Assembly (NCBI RefSeq): GCF_000348785.1
Contig: NC_020520.1
Span: 3,410,001-3,474,000, forward strand
Source of the DNA: Ilumatobacter coccineus YM16-304
Lineage (GTDB): Bacteria; Actinomycetota; Acidimicrobiia; Acidimicrobiales; Ilumatobacteraceae
Direction of reading: 5' to 3'
DNA: 64,000 nucleotides
The position numbers and the translations under genes were made by a program. This document shows positions 1 through 9,307 of this stretch, in pieces. Under the pieces are notes generated by a model. The model saw only the letters and a list, made by a program, of their open reading frames with translations, was not told the DNA's origin and made no database searches. How positions within the stretch are numbered: position 1 is the stretch's first letter; every line of letters begins with the position of its first letter.

Positions 1-523
1 GGTGAATGTCGCTGACCGCACCGAGGTCGTTGGTGGCGAACGGGATGTTGACCCCGGCACGACCGTTGAGCGGCCCGCCCGAGATGACCCGAGCGCGGAC
101 CGTCGTCGCGGTCATCGACTCGACCACGACGACAACCTGCTCGCCGTCGCCGATCGAGATGCGATCACCCACACTGCAGTCTTTGAGCAGATGCGGATAG
201 TCGACGGTGACCCGCTCGACGGTGGACTCGTCGTTGCCCACCACGAGATCGACGAGCGCGTCGGTCTCGAGTTCGATGCCATCGCGATGCGGCCGTCCGA
301 TGCGGATCATCGACCCAGGCAGGTCGACCATCGTCGCCACGACCGCACCGAGGCGGTCGGCGGCAGCGCGCACGCGGCGGTGCATGTCGAGCGCCTCGTC
401 GAGCGGGGTGTGCGCGAGCGAGATGCGCGCCACGTCCATCCCCGCTTCGATCATGTCGGAGATCACCTCGTCGCTGCTGCTCAAGGGTCCGATGGTTGCA
501 ACGATCTTCGTACGACGTGCCAC
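1..523 (-). CDS. pyk: pyruvate kinase, N-terminal part (gene runs off the window)
   Basis: Pyruvate kinase makes pyruvate and ATP from phosphoenolpyruvate and ADP in glycolysis. The 174 visible residues open with the family's hallmark start (ARRTKIVATIGPLSS), followed by a MIEAGMDVARISLAH stretch that matches the 'AGMnvaRlNfsH' segment; the usual Asn is Ser here. The later VDLPGSMIRIG segment matches the 'DLkGPeIRtG' region before the B domain. A GTG start at 523 is chosen because homology begins immediately after it. The C-terminal two thirds lie outside the window. The gene is divergent from the hydrolase at 556, with only 32 bp between the two starts, so their promoters must overlap or lie within the genes. 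Confidence 0.88.
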   Translation of the reverse strand, partial: MARRTKIVATIGPLSSSDEVISDMIEAGMDVARISLAHTPLDEALDMHRRVRAAADRLGAVVATMVDLPGSMIRIGRPHRDGIELETDALVDLVVGNDESTVERVTVDYPHLLKDCSVGDRISIGDGEQVVVVVESMTATTVRARVISGGPLNGRAGVNIPFATNDLGAVSDIH

Positions 524-555
524 GCCTGCACGGTACCGTCTGGCACACTCGAGTG

Positions 556-1194
556 ATGGCTACATCGTCGAGTCCTTCACCCGGCACGCTCCACTGGGCC
601 AACGCCGACGCCGAGGTCCACAAAGTCGTCGTGGGCCCGTACGAGAACAACGTCTTCATCGTGCGCTGCAAGCTCACCGGCGACGCGGTGCTCATCGACG
701 CCGCCAACGAACACGAGATGCTGCTCGACCTGTGCGACACCCTCGGCGTCAAGCGGGTACTCGAGACCCACGGGCACTGGGATCACATCCAGGCGATCCC
801 CGCCATGCGCGAAGCCGGCTACGAGGTGGCCGTCACCAAGCTCGACGCTCCGATGCTCGACGACGTCGGCTACGACGTGTTCCTCGACGACACCGAAGTC
901 ATCGAATTCGGCAAGCTGCGGATGAACGCCATCCACAATCCCGGCCACACGCCCGGCTCGATCTCGTTCGAGCTCGCCGGCACCCCGCTGCTCTTCACCG
1001 GCGACACGTTGTTCCCCGGCGGACCCGGCAACACCGCGACCGACCTCGGTGACTTCGACACGATCATCGGTTCGATCACCGACCGGCTGTTCACGTTCCC
1101 CGCCGACACGATCGTCCTGCCCGGCCACGGCGACGACACCACGATCGGCGAGGAACGCCCGCACCTCGACGAGTGGATCGAACGCGGCTGGTGA
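556..1194 (+). CDS. metallo-beta-lactamase-fold hydrolase (glyoxalase II-like)
   Basis: A 212-residue soluble zinc hydrolase of the MBL-fold superfamily. The HxHxDH metal motif reads THGHWDH (residues 71-77). A second ligand histidine is in NPGHTPGS (about 131), the bridging aspartate in FTGDTLF (about 150), and the final histidine in LPGHG (about 191). This is the layout of hydroxyacylglutathione hydrolase-like and persulfide dioxygenase-like proteins. The substrate cannot be read from the sequence; a thioester is likely. The ATG at 556 is preferred over in-frame upstream codons because the frame upstream overlaps the 5' end of pyk and has no homology. It is followed after 10 nt by a small hypothetical gene, probably co-transcribed. 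Confidence 0.85.
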   Translation: MATSSSPSPGTLHWANADAEVHKVVVGPYENNVFIVRCKLTGDAVLIDAANEHEMLLDLCDTLGVKRVLETHGHWDHIQAIPAMREAGYEVAVTKLDAPMLDDVGYDVFLDDTEVIEFGKLRMNAIHNPGHTPGSISFELAGTPLLFTGDTLFPGGPGNTATDLGDFDTIIGSITDRLFTFPADTIVLPGHGDDTTIGEERPHLDEWIERGW

Positions 1195-1204
1195 GCACGC
1201 TTCG

Positions 1205-1570
1205 ATGAGATACGACGAGCGGCCGACCGACGACACACCGGTGCACACCGCCGACCTGCCTCCCACCCCGATCCGCGATCGCAACATCCCGGCCGGCGCC
1301 TGGATCGAGGCGCCCGACACGCTCCGCGCGCTCGGCGACGACCTGCCCGACCGTCCGGTCGCCGAGTACAAGCGGCGCATCGGCCCGTGGATCCTCTGGC
1401 GCGCTGGGCCGGCCAAGCACGGCGACGCTCGCTACTGGGCGGCTCACGAAACGACCGGAGCCGAGTACACGCTGCGACTCTTCCCCGACGGCAGCGCGTC
1501 GGGAACCGGCCCGAGCGGGGCGACCCACGATCGCTTTCGCGCCTGGAAGGAAGACTTGCGCGACGCCTGA
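1205..1570 (+). CDS. conserved hypothetical protein
   Basis: A 121-residue protein I do not recognise. It is soluble, with no signal peptide or membrane segment. It contains Arg/Trp-rich patches (RRIGPWILWRAGPAKHG, ARYWAAHE) and ends in a basic/acidic helix (RFRAWKEDLRDA). Spacing of 10 nt from the upstream MBL-fold hydrolase and the same strand suggest one transcript. Codon use is like its neighbours, and no competing frame carries a recognisable protein. The coding call rests on frame, spacing and composition, not on a known family. Confidence 0.6.
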   Translation: MRYDERPTDDTPVHTADLPPTPIRDRNIPAGAWIEAPDTLRALGDDLPDRPVAEYKRRIGPWILWRAGPAKHGDARYWAAHETTGAEYTLRLFPDGSASGTGPSGATHDRFRAWKEDLRDA

Positions 1571-1644
1571 CCGTCGCCCGAGCGGCGCGGCGGGACCGCG
1601 GGCCTGACCGCGGCCACCAGTCACCTGCCCGTACCATCGCTGCG

Positions 1645-2274
1645 ATGCAACACCGTCTCCTCGCCGTCGTCGGCGCCGTCGCATTGATCGCCGTCGGGTG
1701 TGACGACGGCGTGCCCGACCTCGACACCGAGCCGGCCGCCGAACGGATCCGTGCGCTCCTGGATGCGAACGGCGCCGACGTCGATCTCGACGAGTGCCCG
1801 GTCGCCGACTTCTCCACGCTGCTCGCCGACTCGTTCGAACTCCTCGACGATCAACTCGTCCGCGACGCGCTCGTCGGTGCGTCTCGCTCGACGACGTTCT
1901 CCACGGACAGCACGCCCGCTGCCGGCATCGCGTGTGAACTCGTCGACGAGTCCGGCGCCACCGCCGGGTTCGTCTTCCTCGACGCACCCGCCGACCTGGC
2001 TGCGTTCACCAGCGACCTGGCCACCGGGTCGCTCGACGGCGTCACCGTCGACGTCGACGAGTCGCGCCTCTACCGCGGCGGGCGATTCCATCGCGTGTGC
2101 GCCGATGCCGACACCTCAGCGCTCGATTCGTGCGCGGTCGACTGGCTCGACGACGACGTGATGATCGGCGTGTTCGCCACCGGTGAGGGCGCGATCGAGA
2201 TCGACGTCGACGACCTCCAAGAACGCTTCGAGTACCTGCTGCCGACCATCGTCGAACGACTCGGCGACGACTGA
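1645..2274 (+). CDS. secreted lipoprotein of unknown function
   Basis: A 209-residue exported protein. The N-terminus is a lipoprotein signal: a short basic start, a hydrophobic core (LLAVVGAVALIAV) and Cys near residue 19 in AVGC, followed by an acidic mature region. The rest is Asp/Glu-rich and has three further cysteines (DECPV, IACEL, RVCAD) plus one in DSCAVDW. These could form disulfides outside the cell. Repeated short segments of the FVFLDAPADL type suggest a small alpha/beta fold. I do not recognise the family. The ATG at 1645 is chosen because it starts the signal peptide; the same frame upstream shows no homology. Confidence 0.7.
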   Translation: MQHRLLAVVGAVALIAVGCDDGVPDLDTEPAAERIRALLDANGADVDLDECPVADFSTLLADSFELLDDQLVRDALVGASRSTTFSTDSTPAAGIACELVDESGATAGFVFLDAPADLAAFTSDLATGSLDGVTVDVDESRLYRGGRFHRVCADADTSALDSCAVDWLDDDVMIGVFATGEGAIEIDVDDLQERFEYLLPTIVERLGDD

Positions 2275-2322
2275 GACCCGGCGACCGAGACCGGCGGCTG
2301 AGACCCGTCGACCTGGGCCCGA

Positions 2323-2715
2323 CTACTGGTTGTCGATGGCCTCGCGGATGGCCCCGGCGACCTGATCGGCCGTTGCTCCGGGGGTGAGGATCTTCGCCAC
2401 GCCCAGCTTCATCAGTTCGTCGACGTCCTGGTCGGGGACGATGCCGCCCACGATGACCGGGATGTCGACGCCACGCTCGCGCACCTTCTCGACCACCAGC
2501 GGAGCCAAGGTCATGTGCGCCCCCGACAGCATCGACAGACCGATCGCGTCGACGTCTTCGTCGACCGCGGCCGCAGCCACCGTGTCGGGGGTCTGGAACA
2601 GACCCGTGTAGATCACTTCGAAGCCCGCGTCACGCAGAATGCGCGCGACGACCTTCACACCGCGGTCGTGCCCATCGAGCCCGACCTTTGCCACCAGAAC
2701 GCGTTCGCCTGCCAT
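2323..2715 (-). CDS. stand-alone cobalamin-binding domain (methylmalonyl-CoA mutase C-terminal type)
   Basis: A 130-residue protein equivalent to the B12-binding domain of acyl-CoA mutases. The DxHxxG cobalamin signature is DGHDRG (residues 14-19), whose His replaces the lower axial ligand of B12. The Ser in LSMLSGAH and the glycines of VGGIVP are the usual nucleotide-tail contacts. Split acyl-CoA mutases of archaea and some actinomycetes have such a separate small subunit; the large subunit is not in this window. It follows the hydroxyacyl-CoA dehydrogenase by 9 nt on the same strand, so both probably serve branched or odd-chain acyl-CoA metabolism. Which mutase it partners cannot be told from here. 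Confidence 0.85.
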   Translation of the reverse strand: MAGERVLVAKVGLDGHDRGVKVVARILRDAGFEVIYTGLFQTPDTVAAAAVDEDVDAIGLSMLSGAHMTLAPLVVEKVRERGVDIPVIVGGIVPDQDVDELMKLGVAKILTPGATADQVAGAIREAIDNQ

Positions 2716-2724
2716 GAGAGTTCC

Positions 2725-3618
2725 TTACTTCGAGTAGTCGTAGAAGCCGCGGCCGGTCTTGCGACCCAGCAGACCCGCCTCGACCATGCGAGAGAGCATG
2801 GCGGGGGCTGCGTACAGCGGCTCCTTGAATTCTTCGTACATCGACTCGGCGACCGCAGCGGTCGTGTCGAGGCCGATGAGATCTGCGAGGGCGAGCGGCC
2901 CCATCGGGTGGTTACACCCTTCGACCATGCCGTGGTCGATGTCTTCGGCCGTGGCGAACCCCGACTCCATCATCCGGATCGCGGAGAGGATGTACGGGAT
3001 CAGCAGCGCGTTGACCACGAACCCGGCGCGGTCCTTGCTGCGGATGACGATCTTGCCGAGGATGTCGTCGGCGAAGCGCTCCGACCGCTCGATGGTCTGC
3101 TTCGAGGTCATCAGGCTCGTGACGAGTTCGACGAGCTTGAGCACCGGTACCGGGTTGAAGAAGTGGATGCCCACGACGTTCTCGGGGCGCTCGGTCGCCA
3201 TGCCGAGCTTCATGATCGGGATCGAGCTGGTGTTGCTGGCGAGGATCGCGTCGTCGGCTTCGACGACCTTGTCGAGCGTCGAGAACACCTGGGTCTTGAG
3301 CGCTTCGTCTTCGATAACCGCTTCGATCACCATGCGGCGATCGGCCATGTCGGCGAGATCGGTCGTGAAGGTGAGGTTGGCGATCGTGGCATCACGCTCT
3401 TCCTCGGTCATCTTGTTGCGGGCGACGGCCTTGTCGAACGACGAGATCATCCGGTTGCGGCCACGCTCGGCCGTCGCTGCGTCGATCTCGTGGACGACCA
3501 CGTCCATGCCCGCACGGGCCGACACCTCGGCGATGCCGGCGCCCATCTGTCCACATCCGATCACGCCCACGCGGGCGATGCTCTTGATGGCTTGTTCTTT
3601 CGCGTCTGTGCTGGTCAC
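2725..3618 (-). CDS. 3-hydroxybutyryl-CoA dehydrogenase
   Basis: A 297-residue NAD(P)-dependent 3-hydroxyacyl-CoA dehydrogenase of the Hbd/FadB2 type, which interconverts 3-hydroxyacyl-CoA and acetoacetyl-CoA-like ketones. The Rossmann motif is GCGQMG (residues 21-26). The catalytic His-Glu region is GIHFFNPVPVLKLVE, preceded by the ASNTSSIPI segment. The C-terminal helical domain is present with NALLIPYI and the LGRKTGRGFYDY ending typical of full-length members. It sits between the P450 (22 nt upstream) and the B12-binding domain (9 nt downstream) on one strand, suggesting a three-gene operon. The specific acyl chain is not deducible. Confidence 0.92.
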   Translation of the reverse strand: MTSTDAKEQAIKSIARVGVIGCGQMGAGIAEVSARAGMDVVVHEIDAATAERGRNRMISSFDKAVARNKMTEEERDATIANLTFTTDLADMADRRMVIEAVIEDEALKTQVFSTLDKVVEADDAILASNTSSIPIMKLGMATERPENVVGIHFFNPVPVLKLVELVTSLMTSKQTIERSERFADDILGKIVIRSKDRAGFVVNALLIPYILSAIRMMESGFATAEDIDHGMVEGCNHPMGPLALADLIGLDTTAAVAESMYEEFKEPLYAAPAMLSRMVEAGLLGRKTGRGFYDYSK

Positions 3619-3640
3619 GTCAGGGAGGCTACGAGCACAG

Positions 3641-4960
3641 TCAGGCGGCGCGGGTGATCGACACGTTCAGTCCGGTCAAACCGCGCAACATGAAGCTCGG
3701 GAAGTACATGAACTCGTTGTCGTCGGCCAGGGTGATCGACTCCAAGCGGCGGCCGAGCTGCTCGAACACGATCGTCATCTCGAGACGGCTCAACGGGGCA
3801 CCGAGACAGAAGTGGATGCCCTTGCCGAACGCCAGGTGCTTCTTCATGAGGCCCTCGCGGTCGGGATCGAACGCGTCGGGATCGGGGAACACCTCGGGGT
3901 CGCGGTTGGCCGCGGCGAACATCACGACGAGGCGTGCGCCCTTCGGCACCGGCACACCGTCGATCTCGGTGTCGGCCGTGACCACACGAAACATGCCTTG
4001 GGTGGGCGTCGACAGGCGCAGCACCTCCTCGACCACGGTCGGGGCGTAGCCCGCCGGATCGGCACGGAGCTTCGCCCACGTGTCGGGGTGCTCGGCCAGC
4101 AGCCGCACGCCTTCGGTGAGCGCCTTCGTGGTGGTCTCGTTGCCGGCAACGAGCAGCTGCGACACGATCGACAACATCTCCGACATCGTCAGCTCGCGCT
4201 TGCCCTCGTCGTCGACGTCGAGCCCCTTCTCGGCGTCGCCAGGGTCGGCTTCGATACGAGACTGCACCAGGTCGCTCATGAGGTCGCCGATCGGCTCGAC
4301 GCGGCGCCGTTCGAGCTGCTCGGCGAAGTAGTGCTGGAACTCGACGGTGCCGCGCAGCGCTTCGAGACGGCGCTCGTCGCTCGGGTTCGACCCGATCGGG
4401 GCGATGAAGTCGTCGCTCCAACGCTTGAAGTCGGCCATCATGTCGACCGGCACGTTGAGCACCGTGGCGATCGCTTCGATCGGCACCGGGACGTTGAGCT
4501 GGGTGACCGCGTCGAACACCTCACCGTCGGCGGGCAGCTCGTCGATGAGCCGGTTGACGATCTCGGTCACCGGTTCGCGCAGCGTCGCCATCGTCTTGGG
4601 TGTGAAGTAGGTGGCGACCGTGCCACGGAACCGCGTGTGGTGCGGTGGATCGATCGTGAGCATCGTCGGCACCGGCGGCCACCCCTCGGCCATGATCTCC
4701 TTCATCTTCTCGACCAGTTCTTTGTCGGGCGACATGCCGGCGGTCGAGAAGTTGGACGAGAAGGTCGCGGTGTCGCGAAGGATCGGCACGACGAGGTCGT
4801 GGCGCGTGACCATGTAGATGTCGGTGCCGGGAACCTGGAACACGGGGGTGGTCTCCCGCATCTTGGCGTAGTACTGGTGCGGACACTGCTGCGTTGCTGG
4901 GTCGAACGGGTTGAAACCCTCCAGCGACACGTCTTCGGCGACATTCTCGACATCGGTCAT
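3641..4960 (-). CDS. cytochrome P450
   Basis: A 439-residue soluble class I bacterial P450 monooxygenase. Visible motifs are the I-helix oxygen-binding segment AGNETTTK, the K-helix ExxR in EEVLRL, and the haem loop FGKGIHFCLGAPLSR with the thiolate Cys near residue 385. The start is the ATG at 4960 (MTDVENVAED), just before conserved sequence; a longer in-frame extension back to 5155 overlaps the divergent phoD gene and is unlikely. The substrate is unknown. It heads a minus-strand group with the hydroxyacyl-CoA dehydrogenase and the B12 domain, so an acyl or sterol-derived substrate is plausible. Redox partners are not encoded nearby. Confidence 0.9.
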   Translation of the reverse strand: MTDVENVAEDVSLEGFNPFDPATQQCPHQYYAKMRETTPVFQVPGTDIYMVTRHDLVVPILRDTATFSSNFSTAGMSPDKELVEKMKEIMAEGWPPVPTMLTIDPPHHTRFRGTVATYFTPKTMATLREPVTEIVNRLIDELPADGEVFDAVTQLNVPVPIEAIATVLNVPVDMMADFKRWSDDFIAPIGSNPSDERRLEALRGTVEFQHYFAEQLERRRVEPIGDLMSDLVQSRIEADPGDAEKGLDVDDEGKRELTMSEMLSIVSQLLVAGNETTTKALTEGVRLLAEHPDTWAKLRADPAGYAPTVVEEVLRLSTPTQGMFRVVTADTEIDGVPVPKGARLVVMFAAANRDPEVFPDPDAFDPDREGLMKKHLAFGKGIHFCLGAPLSRLEMTIVFEQLGRRLESITLADDNEFMYFPSFMLRGLTGLNVSITRAA

Positions 4961-5022
4961 GGGGCGATTCTCCCAATCCCACGCTCTCCGCAGCGAGGCG
5001 GACGACGTGAGACACTCGTTAC

Positions 5023-6639
5023 ATGCAGCTCTCGCGACGACGCTTCCTCGCACTCTCGGCATCGATCGGCCTCGGCGCCTGCGCGAGCAGCGACGGCGAC
5101 GAGGCCGCCAGCCCCTCGGCGTCGACCGAACCGTCCGGTTCCTCGACGACGGCATCGCCCACGACCGCTCCCCCGGCCACCTCCACGACGACCACCGATG
5201 CGCCGGCAGCCACCACCACCACGGAGCCCGAGCCCGACGGCATCCATCTCGACGTCGATCCCTTCACCTTCGGTGTCGCGTCGGGAGACCCGGATGCGAC
5301 GTCGGTCGTCATCTGGACCCGGCTCGACGGCGACCTCCCGGCCGACGGAATCGACGTCGCGTGGGCGTATGCACCCGACTCGGGGTCGGGTGCCATCGAG
5401 GGCGTCGTGCGCACCGATGCGTCGCTCGGCGGATCGGTGCACGTGATCGTCGAGACCGACAGCCCTGGGATCTTCAAGTTCAGTGCGGGCGGCTGGAAGT
5501 CCCCGGCGGGAACCACGGCGCCCATCGACCCGACGACCTCCGAGTTCCGCATCGCTGCGGCATCGTGCCAGAACTACGAGTCGGGTTTCTACGCCGCTCA
5601 CCGCGACATCGCCGAGTGGCGACCCGACCTCGTCGTGTTCCTCGGCGACTTCATCTACGAAGGGTTCTCGCCGGCGTTGAGCGACACCATCGTGCGACTC
5701 CACGATCCGTTCGAACCCGTCGACCTCGACGGGTACCGCGCCAGATACGCCCAGTACCTCCGCGACCCACAACTGCAGGCGTCACGTGCTGCGGCACCGT
5801 GGCTCGCCATCTGGGACGACCACGAGGTCGAGAACAACTATGCCGGTCTGGTGTCGGAAGACGACGCCGATCCCGCCGAGTTCGCCGTGCGACGCTCGCA
5901 GGCCTACCAGGCCTGGTGGGAGAACACGCCGACCCGTCTGCCGCCGCCCGACCTCGCCGACCCGACCACGCCGTATCCCATCCACCGGGGCCTCGACGTC
6001 GGTGAACTGCTCCGCATTTCGGCGCTCGACGGACGCCAGTTCCGTGACGACCAGTTGAGCGACGTCATCCTCGATCCGGGTCCACCGGTCGACGGTTGGG
6101 ACGACCCCGGCCGCTCGATGCTCGGCGCCGAACAGGAAGCATGGGCGATCGAACGATTCGCCACCAGCGAGGCGACGTGGAACTGTCTGGCCCAGCAGAC
6201 CGTGTTCGGCGACACGCGCCTCGGCGACGTCGGCGCGATCCTCAACTACGACCAGTGGGACGGCTACGCAGCGGCGCGCGACCGACTGCTCGCCGCAGCC
6301 CCATCGAACTTCGTCACGATCACGGGCGACATCCACCTCGCCGGCGTCGGTGAGATCTTCGACGCCGCCGGGACGCACGGCATCGAGTTCGTCACGACGG
6401 GCATCTCGTCGGGGCAGAACGTCGACCCGGCGCTCGTGGACGTGGTGAAGAGCATCCCGGCGATCGTCGACGCCGAACTCGAGTTCCGCGGCTACACCCG
6501 CCACACGATCAGCCCCACCACGTGGCGAGCGGAGTACCGCCAGGTCGTCGAGATCGGCGACCCCGACAGCGACGTGCGCACCTGGAAGACCTTCGAGGTC
6601 CCCGCCGGCTCCCCCACGGTCACCGAAGCCGACGTCTGA
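5023..6639 (+). CDS. phoD: PhoD-family alkaline phosphatase, Tat-exported lipoprotein
   Basis: A 538-residue phosphodiesterase/alkaline phosphatase D that releases phosphate from phosphoesters outside the membrane. The N-terminus has a twin-arginine motif (SRRRFLAL) followed by LGAC, so it may be both Tat-exported and lipidated at Cys20. A Ser/Thr/Ala linker (residues 25-70) leads to the PhoD N-terminal domain and then the metallophosphatase core: FLGDFIYEG, WDDHEVENNY, the QQTVFGD segment and GDIHLAGVG near the end. These match the Fe/Ca-binding residues of the family. Start ATG 5023 coincides with the Tat signal. It is divergent from the P450 gene, 62 bp apart. Confidence 0.9.
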   Translation: MQLSRRRFLALSASIGLGACASSDGDEAASPSASTEPSGSSTTASPTTAPPATSTTTTDAPAATTTTEPEPDGIHLDVDPFTFGVASGDPDATSVVIWTRLDGDLPADGIDVAWAYAPDSGSGAIEGVVRTDASLGGSVHVIVETDSPGIFKFSAGGWKSPAGTTAPIDPTTSEFRIAAASCQNYESGFYAAHRDIAEWRPDLVVFLGDFIYEGFSPALSDTIVRLHDPFEPVDLDGYRARYAQYLRDPQLQASRAAAPWLAIWDDHEVENNYAGLVSEDDADPAEFAVRRSQAYQAWWENTPTRLPPPDLADPTTPYPIHRGLDVGELLRISALDGRQFRDDQLSDVILDPGPPVDGWDDPGRSMLGAEQEAWAIERFATSEATWNCLAQQTVFGDTRLGDVGAILNYDQWDGYAAARDRLLAAAPSNFVTITGDIHLAGVGEIFDAAGTHGIEFVTTGISSGQNVDPALVDVVKSIPAIVDAELEFRGYTRHTISPTTWRAEYRQVVEIGDPDSDVRTWKTFEVPAGSPTVTEADV

Positions 6640-6666
6640 GCGAAACCTCACCGCGGCGAAAACCAG

Positions 6667-6697
6667 AACCGCCGCCACCCAGTGGGCAGCGGCGGTT
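6667..6697. terminator. hairpin after phoD
   Basis: A perfect 9-bp stem (AACCGCCGC with GCGGCGGTT) around a 13-nt loop, 27 bp after the phoD stop in a convergent gap. No T-run follows, so it is a candidate Rho-independent-like or processing hairpin rather than a classic terminator. Confidence 0.5.
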
Positions 6698-6804
6698 CCA
6701 GTTCAATCGGATTCAGTCAGCCAAACCAGAGCCCGTCCCGCCATCGAAGCGAGACCAGCACCCGGCCCGGAATCCTCGTCATTCACACTGATTCGGGATC
6801 ACGG

Positions 6805-6883
6805 TTTTCCGGAGGCAAGGCGCGTGGCGAGGACGTGTACTTGGGCGTACATGACGAGCTCACGGAACGCAGCCTCCGGGAAA
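6805..6883 (+). repeat. structured intergenic element, copy 1
   Basis: A 79-bp element between phoD and the aldehyde dehydrogenase gene. Its ends pair over 12 bp (TTTTCCGGAGGC with GCCTCCGGGAAA, one G-U). Inside is a second hairpin (CGTGTAC / GTACATG, six-base loop). The interior CAAGGCGCGTGGCGAGG and ACGAGCTCACGGAACGCAG is nearly identical to the inverted copy at 9308-9385, while the stem bases differ in compensating ways. The G-U wobble in the outer stem favours the plus-strand RNA as the folded form. No long ORF or transposase is associated. Confidence 0.75.
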
Positions 6884-6898
6884 GCTGGCCCGAATCGG

Positions 6899-8317
6899 TC
6901 AGAGCTGGAGGGACTTGGTTTGGAGGAACTCGTCGATGCCGTAGACGCCGTTCTCGCGGCCGTAACCCGACTGCTTGTAGCCGCCGAACGGGGCGGCGAT
7001 GTTGAAGCTGCCGCCGTTGACGTCGACCGCGCCGGTGCGCATCCGGCGAGCGACGGCCATGGCACGGTCCTTGTCGCCCGACCACACACCGCCCGACAGG
7101 CCGTAGAGGCTGTCGTTTGCAATGCGCACGGCGTCGTCATCGTCGTCGTAGCCGATGATCGACAGCACCGGGCCGAAGATCTCCTCCTGGGCGACGGTCA
7201 TGTCGTTGGTGACGTTGGCGAGCACGGTCGGCTTCACGAAGTAGCCGGTCTCCTTGCCCTCGGGCTTGCCGAGGCCACCGGCCGCGACGACCGCGCCTTC
7301 GTCGACACCCTGCTGGATGTAGCTCTGCACACGGTCCCACTGGGCCTGGCTGATGAGCGGGCCGAGGTGCATGCCCTCCTTGGTCGGGTCGTCGACCTGC
7401 ATGCCCTCCGCTGCGGCGGCAGCGATCTGCACCGCTTCGTCGTAGCGGCTGTTGGGGACGAGCATGCGGGTGTGCGCCGTGCAGGTCTGGCCCGAGTTGA
7501 GGTAGCAGGCGAAGATGCCCTTGGGGATCACGGCTTCGAAGTCGGCGTCGTCGAGGATGATGTTGGCCGACTTGCCACCGAGTTCGAGCGACACGCGCTT
7601 GACGGTCTGCGAGGCGACTTCGGCCACGCGCTTGCCGGCGCGGGTCGAGCCGGTGAAGCTCACCATGTCGACGTCGGGGTGCGCAGCGATCGCTTCACCG
7701 ACGACCTGACCGGTACCGGTGACGAGGTTGAACACGCCCGACGGGAAACCGACCTCGTGGATGATCTCGGCGAGGATGAACGCGTTGAGCGGCGCCACTT
7801 CCGACGGCTTGAGCACGACGGTGCAACCGGCTGCGAACGCACCGCCGACCTTGCAGATGATCTGGTGCAGCGGGTAGTTCCACGGCGTGATCGCGCCGAC
7901 GACACCGACCGGCTCCTTCACGACGAGGCTGTTGCCGATCTCCTCTTCGAACTCGAACGTGTCGAGCAGCGTGGCGAAGGTCTGCATGTTGCCGGCGGGC
8001 AACCCGGCCTGGATCATCGTCGACCAGGTGATCGGCATGCCGACCTCACCCGAGATGGTCTGCGCGATCTCGGCCGAACGAGCCTGGAGCGCCTCGTTCA
8101 GGCGGACGAGGTACTTCTGGCGTTCTTCGACCGGGGTCTGTGACCACGAGTCGAACGCAGCCTTCGCCGCGGCGACAGCTTTGTCGACGTCGCTCGCCGT
8201 GCCATCGGGAATCGATCCCATGACTTCTTCGGTTCCGGCGTTGACGACCTCGATCGAGCCGCTTCCGTCAGAGGCGACCCAAGCGCCGTCGATGTAGATG
8301 TTGGTGTAGTCACGCAT
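6899..8317 (-). CDS. NAD-dependent aldehyde dehydrogenase
   Basis: A 472-residue member of the aldehyde dehydrogenase superfamily, oxidising an aldehyde to its acid with NAD(P). The Asn segment is TPWNYPLHQ, the cofactor loop is FTGSTRAGK, the general-base Glu is in LELGGKSAN, and the nucleophile Cys is in NSGQTCTAH. The C-terminal EEIFGPVLS and [15 protein letters not shown] segments are standard. Start ATG 8317 matches the usual N-terminus; an upstream extension to 8551 overlaps the divergent SDR gene. It is divergent from that dehydrogenase (163 bp), and the two could act in one alcohol-to-acid route. Substrate unknown. Confidence 0.92.
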   Translation of the reverse strand: MRDYTNIYIDGAWVASDGSGSIEVVNAGTEEVMGSIPDGTASDVDKAVAAAKAAFDSWSQTPVEERQKYLVRLNEALQARSAEIAQTISGEVGMPITWSTMIQAGLPAGNMQTFATLLDTFEFEEEIGNSLVVKEPVGVVGAITPWNYPLHQIICKVGGAFAAGCTVVLKPSEVAPLNAFILAEIIHEVGFPSGVFNLVTGTGQVVGEAIAAHPDVDMVSFTGSTRAGKRVAEVASQTVKRVSLELGGKSANIILDDADFEAVIPKGIFACYLNSGQTCTAHTRMLVPNSRYDEAVQIAAAAAEGMQVDDPTKEGMHLGPLISQAQWDRVQSYIQQGVDEGAVVAAGGLGKPEGKETGYFVKPTVLANVTNDMTVAQEEIFGPVLSIIGYDDDDDAVRIANDSLYGLSGGVWSGDKDRAMAVARRMRTGAVDVNGGSFNIAAPFGGYKQSGYGRENGVYGIDEFLQTKSLQL

Positions 8318-8480
8318 CGCGCCAGTCTGACAGAGCCCCTGCCCAGACCCCGCACTCAGACGCCATCGCAGGCGCCGCGGACACCCGCCGGCCACCACCT
8401 TTCGTCGCGCTCGGCACCAGGGAGCGGTTCGCGTCGGTCCGACTCGCCGCCGCCGACCCGCCGATGGGTACGTTCGGCTC

Positions 8481-9296
8481 ATGGCAGATCGATACGCAGA
8501 CAAGGTGGCCGTCATCACGGGCGGAGCAAGCGGACTCGGCGAGGCGACCACTCGTCTCCTCGTCCAGGAGGGCGGCCGCGTGGTGATCGCCGACTACGGC
8601 ACCGAGCGCGGTGAAGCGCTGGCCGCCGAGCTCGGCGACGCCGTCGTGTTCGCCCAATGCGATGTCACCGACGAAGCACAGGTCGCCGCCGCGTTCGACC
8701 TCGGTGTCTCCACGTTCGGTCGGATGGACGGCGCGTTCGCCAACGCCGGCATCGTCGGCGCCGCCGGTCCGATCGAGAGCACGCCGATGGACGACTTCGA
8801 CAAGACGATGGCCGTGCTGGTGCGCGGCGTCTTCGCCACCACGAAGCACGCGGCGCGCACGATGATCGCCGCCGGCAACGGTGGCTCGATCGCCATGACC
8901 TCGTCGGTCGCCGGAGTGCAGGGTGGCCTCGGACCGCACGCCTACGCCATGGCGAAGGCCGGTGTGATCGGCCTCGCCCGCTCCGCCGCCGCCGAACTGC
9001 AGGCCAACGAGATCCGCGTCAACGCCATCGCCCCCGGGTCGATCCCGACCGCCATGACCGCGCACGTCACCACCGGTGACCCCGACGACGTCGCCGCCAT
9101 CGAGAACCGCCTCGACAAGGCCCCGCTCCTCGGCCGACGCAGCACCCCCTACGACATCGCCGAAGCGGTGCTGTTCTTCTTCTCCGAGGCGGGCAGCTGG
9201 ATCACCGGACAGACGCTCGTGGTCGACGGCGGACAGACCGCCGCACCGGCCATGGCCGCCACCTGGTCCTCCAACCGCATGGTCGTCGCCCGCTGA
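8481..9296 (+). CDS. short-chain dehydrogenase/reductase
   Basis: A 271-residue SDR of the classical NAD(P)-binding type. The TGxxxGxG motif is TGGASGLG (residues 14-21), the structural motif is FANAG, the catalytic Ser is in MTSSVAGV and the YxxxK pair is YAMAK. The C-terminal [12 protein letters not shown] is typical of this family. The Asp after beta-strand 2 (VIADYG) suggests preference for NAD(H), an inference from known SDRs. It is transcribed away from the aldehyde dehydrogenase and ends 11 bp before a structured repeat. It may supply the aldehyde or ketone for its neighbour. Confidence 0.92.
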   Translation: MADRYADKVAVITGGASGLGEATTRLLVQEGGRVVIADYGTERGEALAAELGDAVVFAQCDVTDEAQVAAAFDLGVSTFGRMDGAFANAGIVGAAGPIESTPMDDFDKTMAVLVRGVFATTKHAARTMIAAGNGGSIAMTSSVAGVQGGLGPHAYAMAKAGVIGLARSAAAELQANEIRVNAIAPGSIPTAMTAHVTTGDPDDVAAIENRLDKAPLLGRRSTPYDIAEAVLFFFSEAGSWITGQTLVVDGGQTAAPAMAATWSSNRMVVAR

Positions 9297-9307
9297 GACC
9301 GGCCAGC

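Noticed and set aside
2759-5446. A plus-strand 895-residue frame.
   Set aside because: It is the complement of the hydroxyacyl-CoA dehydrogenase and P450 genes, which carry full catalytic motifs; the plus frame has none and is Arg/Asp-rich shadow sequence typical of high-GC DNA.
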